The notes: a model not told the origin generated them from the sequence alone. DNA of 64,000 bases from Candidatus Desulfovibrio intestinipullorum (GCA_019113165.1 DXHV01000060.1:18527-82526); one strand, 5' to 3'. Counted from the first letter of the stretch, positions 16,983 through 26,569 are shown. Made by a program: numbers and translations.

Positions 16983-17424
16983 GGCAATCTTCTTTGGTAC
17001 GGGATTCAGGAGAAAGTGAAGGGATGCGGAGAGGGGACAGATTCCTGTCTGCAGGGACAATAGATGAATTTGGAGCCTTGGGCCAGACACAGGAGAATGG
17101 CCGCCAGGGCAGGAAAATACGCACAGACAGAATATTTGTAGTAAATGTAGTATAATGTATCAGTCTGTTCTGCGGACGGACGTCAACGCAGCCCGATTTG
17201 TTCTTCCCCTGGACAGACAGGGAAGCAGGACGGGAAAGAACGATAAAAACAGATTGTTTCAAGTGGTTATAGTGTACAAAACCATGAAGAGTTGACGGTA
17301 GATAGTAGTAATGTTACAAAATCATGTCAATTTTTCGTTCTTTGCATAAAATTATGCAGCATCCATGGTGGATCTTCCCCCGGGCACGAAAAGTGTACGA
17401 CCCGCAGGGAAAGGGTGGATTGTG
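16983..17424. other. Divergent AT-rich control region between the phosphatase and glpAB
   Basis: This 442-base region separates two divergent genes and must carry both promoters. Bases 17120-17360 are AT-rich. A good sigma-70 match for the glp side is listed separately. Other possible signals are TATAAT near 17148 and GTGTACAAAACC near 17272, resembling a GntR or FNR half-site. I see no gene here. Confidence 0.55.
17292..17320 (+). promoter_or_regulatory. Candidate promoter of glpAB-glpC
   Basis: TTGACG (17292-17297), a 17-base spacer and TACAAA (17315-17320) match sigma-70 elements in five and four positions. Transcription would start near 17327, about 100 bases before the glpAB ATG. Confidence 0.45.
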
Positions 17425-20346
17425 ATGGAAACGACGGTTGTTATCATAGGCGGTGGTGCCACGGGTACCGGCATACTGCGTGACCTCTCCATGCGCGGCA
17501 TTCCGGCCATATTGTTCGAGCAGGGCGGCCTGTGTCACGGGACAAGCTCCCGCTTTCACGGGCTTTTGCACAGTGGCGGCCGCTATGCCGTGAGCGACAG
17601 TGAGGCTGCGGCCGAGTGCATCCGGGAAAACACCATACTGCGCTCCATAGGCAGGCAGTGCATCCATGAGACCGGAGGCCTCTTTGTCCTGACCGAAGAT
17701 GACGATCCGGCCTATGTTGATCAGTGGGTGAAAGGCTGTGCTGCTGCCGGCATCAGTGCCAGGGAACTGGATCCTGCAGAGGCCCTGCGCCTGGAGCCTG
17801 CCCTGAATCCACATCTCAAACGCGTCTTTCATGTACCGGATGCGGCCGTGGACGGCTTTCGCCTGGTCCTGCACAATGCCATGAGCGCACAGCGCTATGG
17901 CGGACAGTTTTGCACCTACCACGAGGTGTTGGGCATTGCCACGGCCAATGGCCGGGTCACGGGCGTGGATGTGGTGGACCAGCAGACCGGCCAGGCCAGA
18001 CGGGTCCATTGCCGGATCGTCATCAATGCCGCAGGTTCCTGGAGCGGCCGGGTAGCAGCCCTGGCAGGCCTGCATGTGCCGGTGACGCCGGACAAGGGCA
18101 CGCTCATTGTCTTCAACCACCGCTGCACCTCCCATGTGGTGAACAGGCTGCACAAGAGTTCGGACGGCGACATCTTCGTGCCCAACGGATCCGTGACCAT
18201 CCTGGGCACAACCTCGCAGACCGTGGACGATCCCGGCGACTTTCATGCCACTACCGGGGAGGCCCTGCGCCTGCTCGATCTGGGACGCCCCCTCTTTCCC
18301 CGGATTGACCGCTTCCGCATTCTGCGTGTCTTTGCCGGCACACGCCCCCTGTACACGCCGGGTACTGCCGCAGGCCGTTCGGCCTCCAGGGGCTTTCACA
18401 TCAGCGATCATGCCGAAGAGGGGCTGGAAGGCCTGTACACCATTTTCGGCGGCAAGCTGACCACCTACAGGCTCATGGCCGAAAAGATGGCAGACATGGT
18501 GGCCGAGCGGCTTAACGTTACTGTCCCCTGCCGCACGGCCGAGGAAGCGCTCATCCACGAAGTGTCACAGGAGCTCCGCGAACAGGCGGCCCGCATCTTT
18601 GCCGTGCAGGGCCTGGACCTTGTGGCCGACCGTCTTGGCGACGACTTTGCCTCCTGCGTTGCCGACAATGCCGGCCGCAAGCGGGCCGCCAATCCCCTGC
18701 TGTGCGAATGCGAAATGGTGTCTGCGGCCGAGCTGCTCCATGTGGCCAGACAGCCGTCCACCCATTCGCTCAATGATTTGCGCCTGCGCACCCGTCTTGG
18801 CATGGGCACCTGCCAGGGCACCTTCTGTGCCCTGCGGGCGGCCTCCTTCCTGGTGGAGCAGGGCATATGCCTTGGCAAGGATCCCTTAAGCGACATGCGC
18901 AACTTTGTGCAGGAGCGCTGGAAGGGCACACGGCCCGTCTTCTGGGGGCAGCTTGCCAGGGAAATGGAATTTGCCCGCAACCTTTATGCCGGCACCCTGG
19001 GCACGGAGCCCGGTACGGTGTCCGTGCCCGAGGTCCGGGTGGAGACCAGGGCCCGCCAGAACTCGCAGACAGGCAGGGTCCGGACGAGCAGGGTGGCGGA
19101 TCTGGTTGTCGTGGGCGCGGGCCTGAGTGGTCTGTGGGCTGCCTGTGTGGCCGCCCGGGCAGGCCGCAGGGTCTGTGTGCTGACCAGGGGCGCAGGAAGC
19201 CTGCACATAGGCTCGGCCACCATTGATGTGCTGGGCATGACGGGTGCAGGCCAGGTCTTGGGGGATCCTCTGGCGCATATTGCCAGGCTGCCTGCACGGC
19301 ACCCCTATGTCCTGCTGGGACGCAGGAAGGTTGGCGCAGCCCTGGCGTCCTTTGCCAGCTTCTGTACCAGGGCGGGCTTTCCCCTGTACGGAGCAGGGGA
19401 GGAGGACGTCCTGCACAACAGCCTGCTGCCCACAGCCCTGGGCACGAGCAAGATTTCCTGTCTCTATCCGGAAAGCCTCAATCCGGCCCCCCTGACCAGG
19501 GCACGGCGCATTGTGGTCTGCGGCATAGAGGGCCTGCGCGACTGCATGCCCGGCATGGCCGTCTACAATCTGCGCAGGCGACCGGAGTTTGCCGACAGGA
19601 TGATTACAGCCAGCTGGCTGCCCAGTCCTTGGCCTGGCGGTACCCGCACTCAGACAGCCCTGGATGTGGCCCGTACCCTGGAGAGTGCGCCCTGCCGGGA
19701 GTTTTATACAGCCCTGGGACGCGTGGCCACCGGTGCCGAAGTAGTCCTTGTGCCGCCCATTGCCGGCACAAGGCCGGACAGCACGGTCCTGCACAGACTG
19801 AGCAAGGCTGCAGGCTGTCCGGTGGTGGAAATGACGGGTCTTCCTCCGGGCGTGACCGGCATGCGCCTGGGCAGGCTCCTGCTGGACGAGCTGCGCAGGG
19901 CAGGCGTCCCGGTCCTTGAAAATGCCACGGTGACAGGGTGCGAGATAGAGGGCCAGCGCCTGCAGGCCGTGCGGACAAGCCATGAGGATGGCGAGCGCCG
20001 CTATGTGGCGGATCACTTCATCATTGCCACGGGCGGCATGGTGAGCGGCGGGCTTGTGCTGCAGCCGGGCGTGGCCAGGGAACCCATCCTGGGCCTTGAA
20101 TGTGCCACTCCGGGAGAGACAGAGACCTGGACTGCGGCCAATCCCTTTGCCTCGCAGCCTGTGGCCTACCTGGGCGTGCCGGTTCTGCCTACTCTGGAAC
20201 CGAGTCTTGACGGAGAAGAGCCCCTGTTGCGCAATGTGCGCTATGCAGGCCGCATGCTCGCAGGCTGTGACACGGCCTTCGAGCGCAGCGGCAATGGCCT
20301 GGCGCTGGCAACAGCCTCGGCCGCGGCGCTGGAGCCGTGGCTTTAG
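17425..20346 (+). CDS. glpAB: Fused anaerobic glycerol-3-phosphate dehydrogenase subunits A and B
   Basis: GlpABC oxidises sn-glycerol-3-phosphate to dihydroxyacetone phosphate and feeds electrons to menaquinone. Here subunits A and B form one 974-residue chain. Residues 1-520 are GlpA: the FAD loop VVIIGGGATGTGILRDL, then HGLLHSGGRYAV near 45 and a BFD-type [2Fe-2S] domain with CECEM near 427 and GMGTCQGTFC near 460. After a 35-residue linker, a second dinucleotide loop, VVVGAGLSGLWAACVAARAG near 560, begins GlpB, which runs to FERSGNGLALATA at the end. I chose ATG 17425, preceded by a purine-rich AAGGGTGG, over ATG 17365. GlpC follows 11 bases later. E. coli encodes A and B separately. Confidence 0.92.
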   Translation: METTVVIIGGGATGTGILRDLSMRGIPAILFEQGGLCHGTSSRFHGLLHSGGRYAVSDSEAAAECIRENTILRSIGRQCIHETGGLFVLTEDDDPAYVDQWVKGCAAAGISARELDPAEALRLEPALNPHLKRVFHVPDAAVDGFRLVLHNAMSAQRYGGQFCTYHEVLGIATANGRVTGVDVVDQQTGQARRVHCRIVINAAGSWSGRVAALAGLHVPVTPDKGTLIVFNHRCTSHVVNRLHKSSDGDIFVPNGSVTILGTTSQTVDDPGDFHATTGEALRLLDLGRPLFPRIDRFRILRVFAGTRPLYTPGTAAGRSASRGFHISDHAEEGLEGLYTIFGGKLTTYRLMAEKMADMVAERLNVTVPCRTAEEALIHEVSQELREQAARIFAVQGLDLVADRLGDDFASCVADNAGRKRAANPLLCECEMVSAAELLHVARQPSTHSLNDLRLRTRLGMGTCQGTFCALRAASFLVEQGICLGKDPLSDMRNFVQERWKGTRPVFWGQLAREMEFARNLYAGTLGTEPGTVSVPEVRVETRARQNSQTGRVRTSRVADLVVVGAGLSGLWAACVAARAGRRVCVLTRGAGSLHIGSATIDVLGMTGAGQVLGDPLAHIARLPARHPYVLLGRRKVGAALASFASFCTRAGFPLYGAGEEDVLHNSLLPTALGTSKISCLYPESLNPAPLTRARRIVVCGIEGLRDCMPGMAVYNLRRRPEFADRMITASWLPSPWPGGTRTQTALDVARTLESAPCREFYTALGRVATGAEVVLVPPIAGTRPDSTVLHRLSKAAGCPVVEMTGLPPGVTGMRLGRLLLDELRRAGVPVLENATVTGCEIEGQRLQAVRTSHEDGERRYVADHFIIATGGMVSGGLVLQPGVAREPILGLECATPGETETWTAANPFASQPVAYLGVPVLPTLEPSLDGEEPLLRNVRYAGRMLAGCDTAFERSGNGLALATASAAALEPWL

Positions 20347-20357
20347 GGAGAACAATC

Positions 20358-21551
20358 ATGCAGCAAGTTCATGTCGATCCTGATGCCTGTATCGCCTGTA
20401 CGACGTGCACGGTTTTCTGCCCTGTGGCCGCGGCAACGGGAGAGTTTGCCGGCCCCAAGATGACTGGCCCGGCCTACGAGCGCTTCCGTTTGAGCGGCCT
20501 GAGCGAGGATACTTCCTTAAGCTATTGCGCAAACTGCAAGAACTGCGACATTTCCTGTCCGCAGGGCGTCCCCATTGCGGCCATCAACATGGTGGCCAGG
20601 GCTCGCCAGTGCGAGAAGGAGCATCCCCACTTTCTGCGGGACTGGATTGTGAGCCACTCCGAGACGCTGGGTCACCTTATAGGTCCTGTGCCGGCCAGCC
20701 TCAAGAATGCCTCCCTGCGCAATCCCTTGATCCGTGACGTCCTGGACCGGATAGGCATTGCCCGCGAGGCCACCATGCCCTCCTATGCCAAAAGGCGCTT
20801 TCGCAGTCAGCTGGCCAGGCTGAAGCAGCCTGCCACAGGCAAAAAGGTGGCCTTCTTCCCTGGCTGCTACATTGATCTCTACGAACCCGAGGCTGGCCTT
20901 GACATGGTCTGGGCCCTGAACCGGGCAGGCTACGAGGTGGTCAGTCCGTCCGCGTTCTGCTGCTGCGGCGTGCCCATGATAGCCAGCGGCTTCATGAAGG
21001 ACGCAGAAAGGAATGCCCGCAAGAATGTGGCTGTCATGCGCTCCCTTGCCGAAGAAGGCCTGCCCGTGCTCACGGGCTGCCCCTCTTGCGAGCTCATGTT
21101 CAGGGAGGAGATGCCCCTCTTCTTCCCGGATCTTGCAGCTGAAGGCCTGCCGCGCATTACCGACGCCCAGGAATTTCTGCTCAACTGCGCCCAGGAGGGT
21201 ACGCTCAGGCTGGAAGAGGCTGTGAGCAGGCGGCCCATTCTCTACCATGCACCCTGCCATCTGCGCGCCCTGGGCATAGGCCTGCCGGGTCTTGAGCTTC
21301 TGCAGGCCCTGGGCCTTGAGGTCCAGCCGGCCAATGCCGGCTGCTGCGGCATTTCCGGCAGCTACGGCTTCAAGAAGGAAAAGCACGCCATTGCCATGAA
21401 GGTGGGGGCCGAGCTCTTCCGCGTGGTCCGGGAAAGCGGTGCCAAAGTCGTGGCTACGGAATGCGGCACCTGCAGGCTGCAGATACAGTCTGCCACAGGC
21501 GTGCCCTGCAGGCACCCGGTCAGCCTGCTCAAGCAGCTTGCCAGGGACTAG
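20358..21551 (+). CDS. glpC: Anaerobic glycerol-3-phosphate dehydrogenase subunit C
   Basis: GlpC is the iron-sulfur subunit that anchors GlpAB to the membrane and passes electrons to quinone. The 397-residue protein has two N-terminal ferredoxin motifs, CIACTTCTVFCPV near residue 11 and CANCKNCDISCPQG near 52, then two CCG cysteine domains: FFPGCYIDLYEPEAG near 172, CCCGVPMIASG near 198, CPSCELM near 235, then HAPCHLRALGIG near 294 and CCGISGSYGFKKEK near 328. AGGGAGA precedes ATG 20358, 11 bases after the glpAB stop. The transcript ends at an intrinsic terminator 58 bases later. No glycerol facilitator or kinase is in the window. Confidence 0.94.
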   Translation: MQQVHVDPDACIACTTCTVFCPVAAATGEFAGPKMTGPAYERFRLSGLSEDTSLSYCANCKNCDISCPQGVPIAAINMVARARQCEKEHPHFLRDWIVSHSETLGHLIGPVPASLKNASLRNPLIRDVLDRIGIAREATMPSYAKRRFRSQLARLKQPATGKKVAFFPGCYIDLYEPEAGLDMVWALNRAGYEVVSPSAFCCCGVPMIASGFMKDAERNARKNVAVMRSLAEEGLPVLTGCPSCELMFREEMPLFFPDLAAEGLPRITDAQEFLLNCAQEGTLRLEEAVSRRPILYHAPCHLRALGIGLPGLELLQALGLEVQPANAGCCGISGSYGFKKEKHAIAMKVGAELFRVVRESGAKVVATECGTCRLQIQSATGVPCRHPVSLLKQLARD

Positions 21552-21608
21552 CCTGCCTTTCCCCCAATTTGTTTGTTTCCAGTCGTTCTGCTTCCCAGCT
21601 TGAACGCC

Positions 21609-21650
21609 AAGGGATTTGTGCCTGAGAACAAAAGGCATGAATCCCTTTTT
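21609..21650 (+). terminator. Intrinsic terminator of glpAB-glpC
   Basis: AAGGGATT (21609-21616) pairs with AATCCCTT, with an inner TGCCT/AGGCA stem, followed by TTTTT at 21646-21650. It lies 58 bases after the glpC stop. Confidence 0.85.
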
Positions 21651-21665
21651 GCTGCCCAAAGAAAA

Positions 21666-21695
21666 GAGGATCACCCGCACAAAGGGGTGATCCTC
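21666..21695 (-). terminator. Intrinsic terminator of the TRAP transporter operon
   Basis: GAGGATCACCC and GGGTGATCCTC form a perfect 11-bp stem. Read on the minus strand it is followed by TTTTCTTT. It lies about 77 bases beyond the dctM stop. Confidence 0.8.
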
Positions 21696-21771
21696 CTTGG
21701 AAGATCTTCTGGGCGCTGTCAGGAGCAGGAAACGGATCCTGCCCTGTCTGCTCTGCCTGAAACACCGTCTC

Positions 21772-23052
21772 CTACATAAGCCACTTCAGGGGGACAAGAG
21801 AGAGGTCGGGGAAGAAGAGCAGGAGGAAGAGCATGCCGATTTCCACCAGCATGAAGGGCATCAGCTTCTGTACCAGATAGGAAAACTTTATTTCGCCAAT
21901 GCCGCTGACCACGTAGAGCACGGTACCGACGGGCGGTGTGATGACGCCTATGCCCAGGTTGAGGATGAAGAGCAGGCCAAAGTAGTAGGGATCAATGCCT
22001 GCCTGCGTGATCAGGGGATAGAACACTGGGGCAAAGATGAGGATGTTGGGCGTGAGATCCATGACCATGCCCATGAAGAGCATGAAGACCATGATGGCGC
22101 ACAGAAGGAGCTTGGGCGAATCGATGAGGGGATGGAAGAATTCCACCACCTGCTGCGGTATCTGGGCCACGGTGATGAAGAAGCCCACGGCCGAGGCCGT
22201 GGCAACGATGAACATGACCACGGCAGTGGTGCGGGCCGCGCTGGCACTCACGCGGATGAGTTCGCGCAGGGAGAGTTCCCGGTAATAGCCCATGCAGACC
22301 ACGATGGCATAGATGGCCGCAAAGGCGCCGCCCTCGGTGGGGGTGAAGATGCCGAAGCGGATGCCGCCAAGCAGCAGGACGGGCATCATGAAGGCCGGCG
22401 TGGAATCCAGAATGATGCGGACAACTTCCTTTCTGGTGAAGGTCTTGGTGTCATTGTAGTTGTCCTTGCGGACAATGAACCACCAGACGACCATGAGGGA
22501 TAGGCCGATGAGGATGCCGGGGATCAGACCGATCATGAAGAGCTTGGTGATGGAAAGACCGGAAACTGTGGCACCCAGGATGATGAAGTTGGTGCTCGGG
22601 GGGATGATGGGACCAAGAATGGCGCCTGAGGCAATGACGGCGCCGGCCCGGCCCTTGTCATAGCCCACCTGCTTCATCATGGGGAGCAGCAGGCCGCCCA
22701 GGGCTGCTGCCTCGCCCACCGACGATCCCATGAGGCCTGCAAAGATGATGGAGGCCACAATGGCTGCGTAGCCAAGACCGCCGCGGATGCGGCCCACCAT
22801 GAGCTGGGCCAGGGCCACAACACGCTTGGAGAGGCCGCCGGCAGCCATGATTTCGCCGGCAAAGACGAAGAAGGGGATGGCCATGAGCGGATAGTTGTTG
22901 GCGCCGTCCAGCATGGAGGTGGGGATGATCATGGTATCCCACATGCCGGAATGGCCCATGAGCACAATGGCGCAGATGACAAGCACCAGAGCCAGGGGAA
23001 TACCCAGACTCATGAACAGGAAGAGCGTGCCGAGAAAAAGCAGTAATTCCAT
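21772..23052 (-). CDS. dctM: TRAP transporter large permease, DctM family
   Basis: This is the large membrane subunit of a tripartite ATP-independent periplasmic transporter, which imports organic anions with a sodium gradient. The 426-residue protein is hydrophobic throughout with about twelve segments and carries the DctM hallmarks SMLDGANNYPLMAIPFFVFA near residue 46, GGLGYAAIVASIIFAGLMGS near 90, GAILGPIIPPSTNFIILG near 145 and LNLGIGVITPPVGTVLYV near 357. GGAGA precedes the ATG; the gene starts 9 bases after dctQ. The substrate cannot be read from the sequence. It is last in a three-gene minus-strand unit. Confidence 0.95.
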   Translation of the reverse strand: MELLLFLGTLFLFMSLGIPLALVLVICAIVLMGHSGMWDTMIIPTSMLDGANNYPLMAIPFFVFAGEIMAAGGLSKRVVALAQLMVGRIRGGLGYAAIVASIIFAGLMGSSVGEAAALGGLLLPMMKQVGYDKGRAGAVIASGAILGPIIPPSTNFIILGATVSGLSITKLFMIGLIPGILIGLSLMVVWWFIVRKDNYNDTKTFTRKEVVRIILDSTPAFMMPVLLLGGIRFGIFTPTEGGAFAAIYAIVVCMGYYRELSLRELIRVSASAARTTAVVMFIVATASAVGFFITVAQIPQQVVEFFHPLIDSPKLLLCAIMVFMLFMGMVMDLTPNILIFAPVFYPLITQAGIDPYYFGLLFILNLGIGVITPPVGTVLYVVSGIGEIKFSYLVQKLMPFMLVEIGMLFLLLFFPDLSLVPLKWLM

Positions 23053-23061
23053 ACCAGTCTC

Positions 23062-23646
23062 CTACATGTTGTCCTTCATGAACTCGGCAATCTTTTCTTC
23101 CTTGCTCTTGACGGGATTGACCTGGCTGGCCGGCGTGCGCAGAAGCTTCCAGAGATCCTTGAGGAAGAAGACGAGCGCAACGGCGGCACAGATGGGCAGG
23201 GAGCTGTTGATGATGCTCATGTTGATGTTGGTGGAGACCGAATAGGTGTCAATGGTCTGCCGGACGTATTCTATGCCGCCCACAAGGAGCAGGCCCATGG
23301 CACCGATGGAGCAGAGCAGGGCAATGATGTCCACGGCTTTGCGTGTGGCACCGTGCAGCTTGTCCGTCACCAGATCCACGGCAATGTGCCTGTGGTGGTA
23401 GAAGGCTTCTATGGCACCGAAGAAGGTCACGTAGATAAAGAGAAAGCGTGCCCACTCTTCACTGGGCGGAAAGCTCGAACGGAAGGCATAGCGAAGAAAG
23501 GCATTGTACGTCACAAGGCCGATCATCCCCAGAAAGATGACGGCACAGAAAATTTCAAAGAGAAAGCGGCCCGGAGAGGTCTTCTCCTGTGCCGGCTGGG
23601 CTGCGGAAGGCGTGCTGCCTGCAGATTGTTCCTGGTCACTGGCCAT
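23062..23646 (-). CDS. dctQ: TRAP transporter small permease, DctQ family
   Basis: The small membrane subunit bridges the binding protein and the DctM permease. From ATG 23646 (AAGGAG just upstream) the 194-residue protein has a polar N-terminus of about 30 residues, four membrane segments, and the DctQ signature PPSEEWARFLFIYVTFFGA near residue 67, followed by HHRHIAVDLV near 92. The frame continues upstream to 23760, but without a ribosome site or family similarity. It lies between dctP, 164 bases upstream, and dctM, 9 bases downstream. Confidence 0.92.
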   Translation of the reverse strand: MASDQEQSAGSTPSAAQPAQEKTSPGRFLFEIFCAVIFLGMIGLVTYNAFLRYAFRSSFPPSEEWARFLFIYVTFFGAIEAFYHHRHIAVDLVTDKLHGATRKAVDIIALLCSIGAMGLLLVGGIEYVRQTIDTYSVSTNINMSIINSSLPICAAVALVFFLKDLWKLLRTPASQVNPVKSKEEKIAEFMKDNM

Positions 23647-23810
23647 AATGGCTCCTTGGGCAAAGGCTTGCGGGAAGGGGCTGCCCCTTGTGCTGCAGAC
23701 CGGATGGTACTGCATGAACAGGGAGGCGTGCGGCAGGATGGGGCAGCCCCGAAAAAGCAAAGGTCCGCCTTCGCCGGATGTTCGGGAAAGCGGACCAGAT
23801 GGCAGGAACG

Positions 23811-24830
23811 TTACTTCGCGGTGCGGTAGCTTGCAGCGCTGTCAAGAATTTCCTGAGCGTTGGGGACGTAGTTGTTGGACTTGGGGTCCAGGAAGAGCTG
23901 CCAGCTGCGCTTGCCGGCCTCGACCATGTACTGATGCAGCTCGGGCGAAGGTTCGGCCACGGAACCGCCATGGCTGGTGATTTCCTTGATGGCGTGTTCG
24001 TCCACCTTGGTGGCATTGGCCCAGGTTTCCTCGGCGCACAGGCGTGCGGCCTCGTCAAACCAGGCACGGTCTTCAGCGGGCAGGCTCTGATAGAACTTCT
24101 CGTTGATGTAGAGGGCATGGATGACGAGGATGTGCCTTGTCTGGGTGATCATGGGGCACTTCTCGTACATCTTGTCGGCAATGATGTCGGACAGGGGGCT
24201 GTCGCCGCCGTCAATGACACCCTGGTCCAGGGCTGCCGGAACCTCGGCAAAGGGCATGGGCTGGCCGCTGATGCCGCATTCCTTGGCAAAGTTGGTGTAC
24301 AGGGGGATGTTGGGCACGCGCATGCGCAGACCCTTGATGTCATTGATGCTCTTCACGGCATGCTTGGTGTAGAAGTTTCTGAAGCCGAGAGGGAAGGCAT
24401 TGAGCATGCGCAGGCCGGACTTTTCCGGGAAGCCCTTGTTGATGAGTTCAAAGGTCTTGCCGGTCATGGCGCGGTGGGCGTGCTCATAGTCGTCGAAGAG
24501 CATGGGTGTTTCCAGCATGCCCATGGAAGGCTGCAGGGAAGAGGTCTGCGTGCCGGTGGCACACATCTGAATGATGCCCTTGCGGGTATTGGCAATATAG
24601 GCATCTTCCTTGCCGAGCATGCTGTTCGGGAAGACCTGCACCTCGTACTTGCCCTTGGACAGGGTCTCAAGATGCTTGCCGAAGCTGTGCATGGCAACAG
24701 TTTCGGGCTCGCCCTCGGGTTTCATGCCGGCAATCTTGATCTTGATGGCGCACTGCGCAGGATCAGCGTGCAGGACGGCAAAGCCCAGAGTCAGGGCGCA
24801 GATAAGAAGCAGTACGTGGAGACGTTTCAT
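23811..24830 (-). CDS. dctP: TRAP transporter periplasmic solute-binding protein, DctP family
   Basis: DctP-type proteins bind the substrate in the periplasm and deliver it to DctQM. ATG 24830 follows GGAGGG and gives a classical signal peptide, MKRLHVLLLICALTLGFAVL, ending near residue 28. The 339-residue protein then shows SFGKHLETLSKGKYEVQVFP near 48, GFRNFYTKHAVKSINDIKGL near 148, RMRVPNIPLYTNFAKECG near 169, whose arginine is the usual carboxylate-binding residue of the family, and a YINEKFYQSLPAEDRAW helix near 240. This argues for a carboxylate substrate without naming it. It is the first gene of the TRAP operon. Confidence 0.93.
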   Translation of the reverse strand: MKRLHVLLLICALTLGFAVLHADPAQCAIKIKIAGMKPEGEPETVAMHSFGKHLETLSKGKYEVQVFPNSMLGKEDAYIANTRKGIIQMCATGTQTSSLQPSMGMLETPMLFDDYEHAHRAMTGKTFELINKGFPEKSGLRMLNAFPLGFRNFYTKHAVKSINDIKGLRMRVPNIPLYTNFAKECGISGQPMPFAEVPAALDQGVIDGGDSPLSDIIADKMYEKCPMITQTRHILVIHALYINEKFYQSLPAEDRAWFDEAARLCAEETWANATKVDEHAIKEITSHGGSVAEPSPELHQYMVEAGKRSWQLFLDPKSNNYVPNAQEILDSAASYRTAK

Positions 24831-25447
24831 TGTTTCCCTCCAATGTGGGTTGTACTGAAATGGGGAGTCTTTTCTGATATGGTCTGTTCCGGAAGACAGT
24901 CTGCTGTGCACAGGGGCTGACAGGGTGACTGAAACAGGGACATGGGGAGCGCCTGCCTGCGCACGACAGGGAGCAAGCCTGAAACGCAGCCCCTGGCAGG
25001 CCGAACGTCCCGCAGACGGACTGTACCGGCACAAGGCAGAGCTCCTTTGCAGGGGGATGCCGGACGCAACGGCAGGCATACGGGCTGTTTCCTTTCCGGG
25101 AGCTTGGACATCAGGCTCCATATGTTTCTTATTTGTAACCTAAATGCTATCAAAAAGTCACATGGAGATCCAGACTCCCATCCTTCAGGCACGGCAAGTG
25201 ATCCGGCTTGCAGGTCAGCCAGAGCAGGATTTTTGTGGTCTGCCTCAACAGGCTGGCAGAAACCTCGGTGGTTGCAGTCTGACCTCTTGTCTGTCTGTAT
25301 CTGATTCGTATAATGATTCCAAAAAAAATGTAAACAATCGGATTGCAGGAGATACCCCTGCACTGACAGGGAATTGCAGACATTTTTGTGAAAGGGAATC
25401 TTCAGAAAGATTATTCAGGAAGCAAATTACAGCAGAAGGAAACAGCC
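24831..25447. other. Divergent intergenic region between dctP and fpg
   Basis: The 617 bases hold no supportable gene. The dctP side is GC-rich, with no clear promoter by eye and no sigma-54 -24/-12 element that I could find. The fpg side, 25280-25390, is AT-rich and carries a TATAAT promoter listed separately. Confidence 0.5.
25287..25314 (+). promoter_or_regulatory. Candidate promoter of fpg
   Basis: TTGTCT (25287-25292), a 16-base spacer and a perfect TATAAT (25309-25314). The transcript would carry about 125 bases of leader before the fpg ATG. Confidence 0.45.
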
Positions 25448-26446
25448 ATGCCCGAACTTCCAGAAGTGGAAACCGTTGTGCGCACCCTCAGGCCCCATGT
25501 TGCAGGCAGGAAAATCGTGTGCCTGAAAGAAGTGCAAAAGCCTTGTTTTGTTGAGAAAAGCCTGCCCTGTACCAGGGCTCGGGGCCTTTTTGTGCACAAG
25601 GTTGTGCGCAGGGGCAAGTTCATTGTCTGCCGGCTTGGGGCAGCTGTGTGTCCCTGCGCAAGCCTGACCCTGGACGCAGAGCATGCCGGCAATCAGGCAG
25701 CAGCGCTTTTTGAGGGGGCGGCCGAAGACGATTTGTACTGGGTGACCCATCTGCGCATGACAGGATCCTTCATGGCGTATGAAGTGGCCACATCCGCGCA
25801 CGAGTCCTCATCTGCAGACGCGTCCTGCGACACGCAGCCTGGCAGGTACACAAGGGCCCGGGCCAGGCTTGCCGGACCCGGGGCCGACCCTGGACTGGTT
25901 GGAGCCGGACAAGACGGGACGGGCCAGGAAGGCTGCGTGCTGCTCTTCAATGACGTGCGCACCTTTGGCCGCATGTTTCTGGGCACACGGGCCATGCTGG
26001 AGGCCTGGCCTGCCTGGACAAGGCTTGGCCCCGAACCTCTGACCATGGGCGCAGAGGCCTTTGCTCAGGCCATACGGGGCAAAAGATCCATCAAGACCGT
26101 GATCATGGATCAGCACGTGCTGGCGGGCATCGGCAATATCTATGCCGACGAGTCTCTCTTTGCCGCCCGTCTGGATCCGCACACGCCCGCGGACAGCCTC
26201 TCCCTGTCACAAAAGCTCGAACTCCATGCCCAGATGGTGCGCCTCTTGCGCAAGTCCATAGCCGAGTGCGGCAGTTCCATTCGCAACTATCAGGATGCCG
26301 ACGGCAATGTGGGTGCCTTTCAGAACAGCTTTGCCGTCTACGGCCGGGCGGGCAGTCCCTGTCCCGTATGCGGCACAATCTTGCAAAAATGCGTTCTCAA
26401 TGGCCGGGGCACAACTTTCTGCCCCGTCTGCCAGAAGAGGCCGTGA
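25448..26446 (+). CDS. mutM: Formamidopyrimidine-DNA glycosylase, enlarged form
   Basis: Fpg/MutM removes oxidised purines such as 8-oxoguanine and cuts the abasic site. From ATG 25448 (AAGGAA upstream) the protein begins MPELPEVETVVRTL, giving the catalytic Pro2 and Glu3, with Lys57 in RRGKF. The helix-two-turn-helix segment DQHVLAGIGNIYADESLFAA lies near residue 220 and the C-terminal zinc finger has CPVCG and CPVC. The protein has 332 residues against about 270 for most members. The excess lies in two stretches rich in Ala, Gly and Ser, near residues 66-97 and 111-161, around the LRMTGSF strand. Core residues are intact, so it is probably active. Confidence 0.92.
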   Translation: MPELPEVETVVRTLRPHVAGRKIVCLKEVQKPCFVEKSLPCTRARGLFVHKVVRRGKFIVCRLGAAVCPCASLTLDAEHAGNQAAALFEGAAEDDLYWVTHLRMTGSFMAYEVATSAHESSSADASCDTQPGRYTRARARLAGPGADPGLVGAGQDGTGQEGCVLLFNDVRTFGRMFLGTRAMLEAWPAWTRLGPEPLTMGAEAFAQAIRGKRSIKTVIMDQHVLAGIGNIYADESLFAARLDPHTPADSLSLSQKLELHAQMVRLLRKSIAECGSSIRNYQDADGNVGAFQNSFAVYGRAGSPCPVCGTILQKCVLNGRGTTFCPVCQKRP

Positions 26447-26569
26447 GCCTTGTGCGAGGAACAGGAGCAGGAAACGAAGGTAGTGCAGACAACAGAGACA
26501 GAAATCACTCCTTGTTGCAGGGAATACATGTGTGTGGCAATTGTGCAGTCTGGAACTTGTTTTTCAGGA

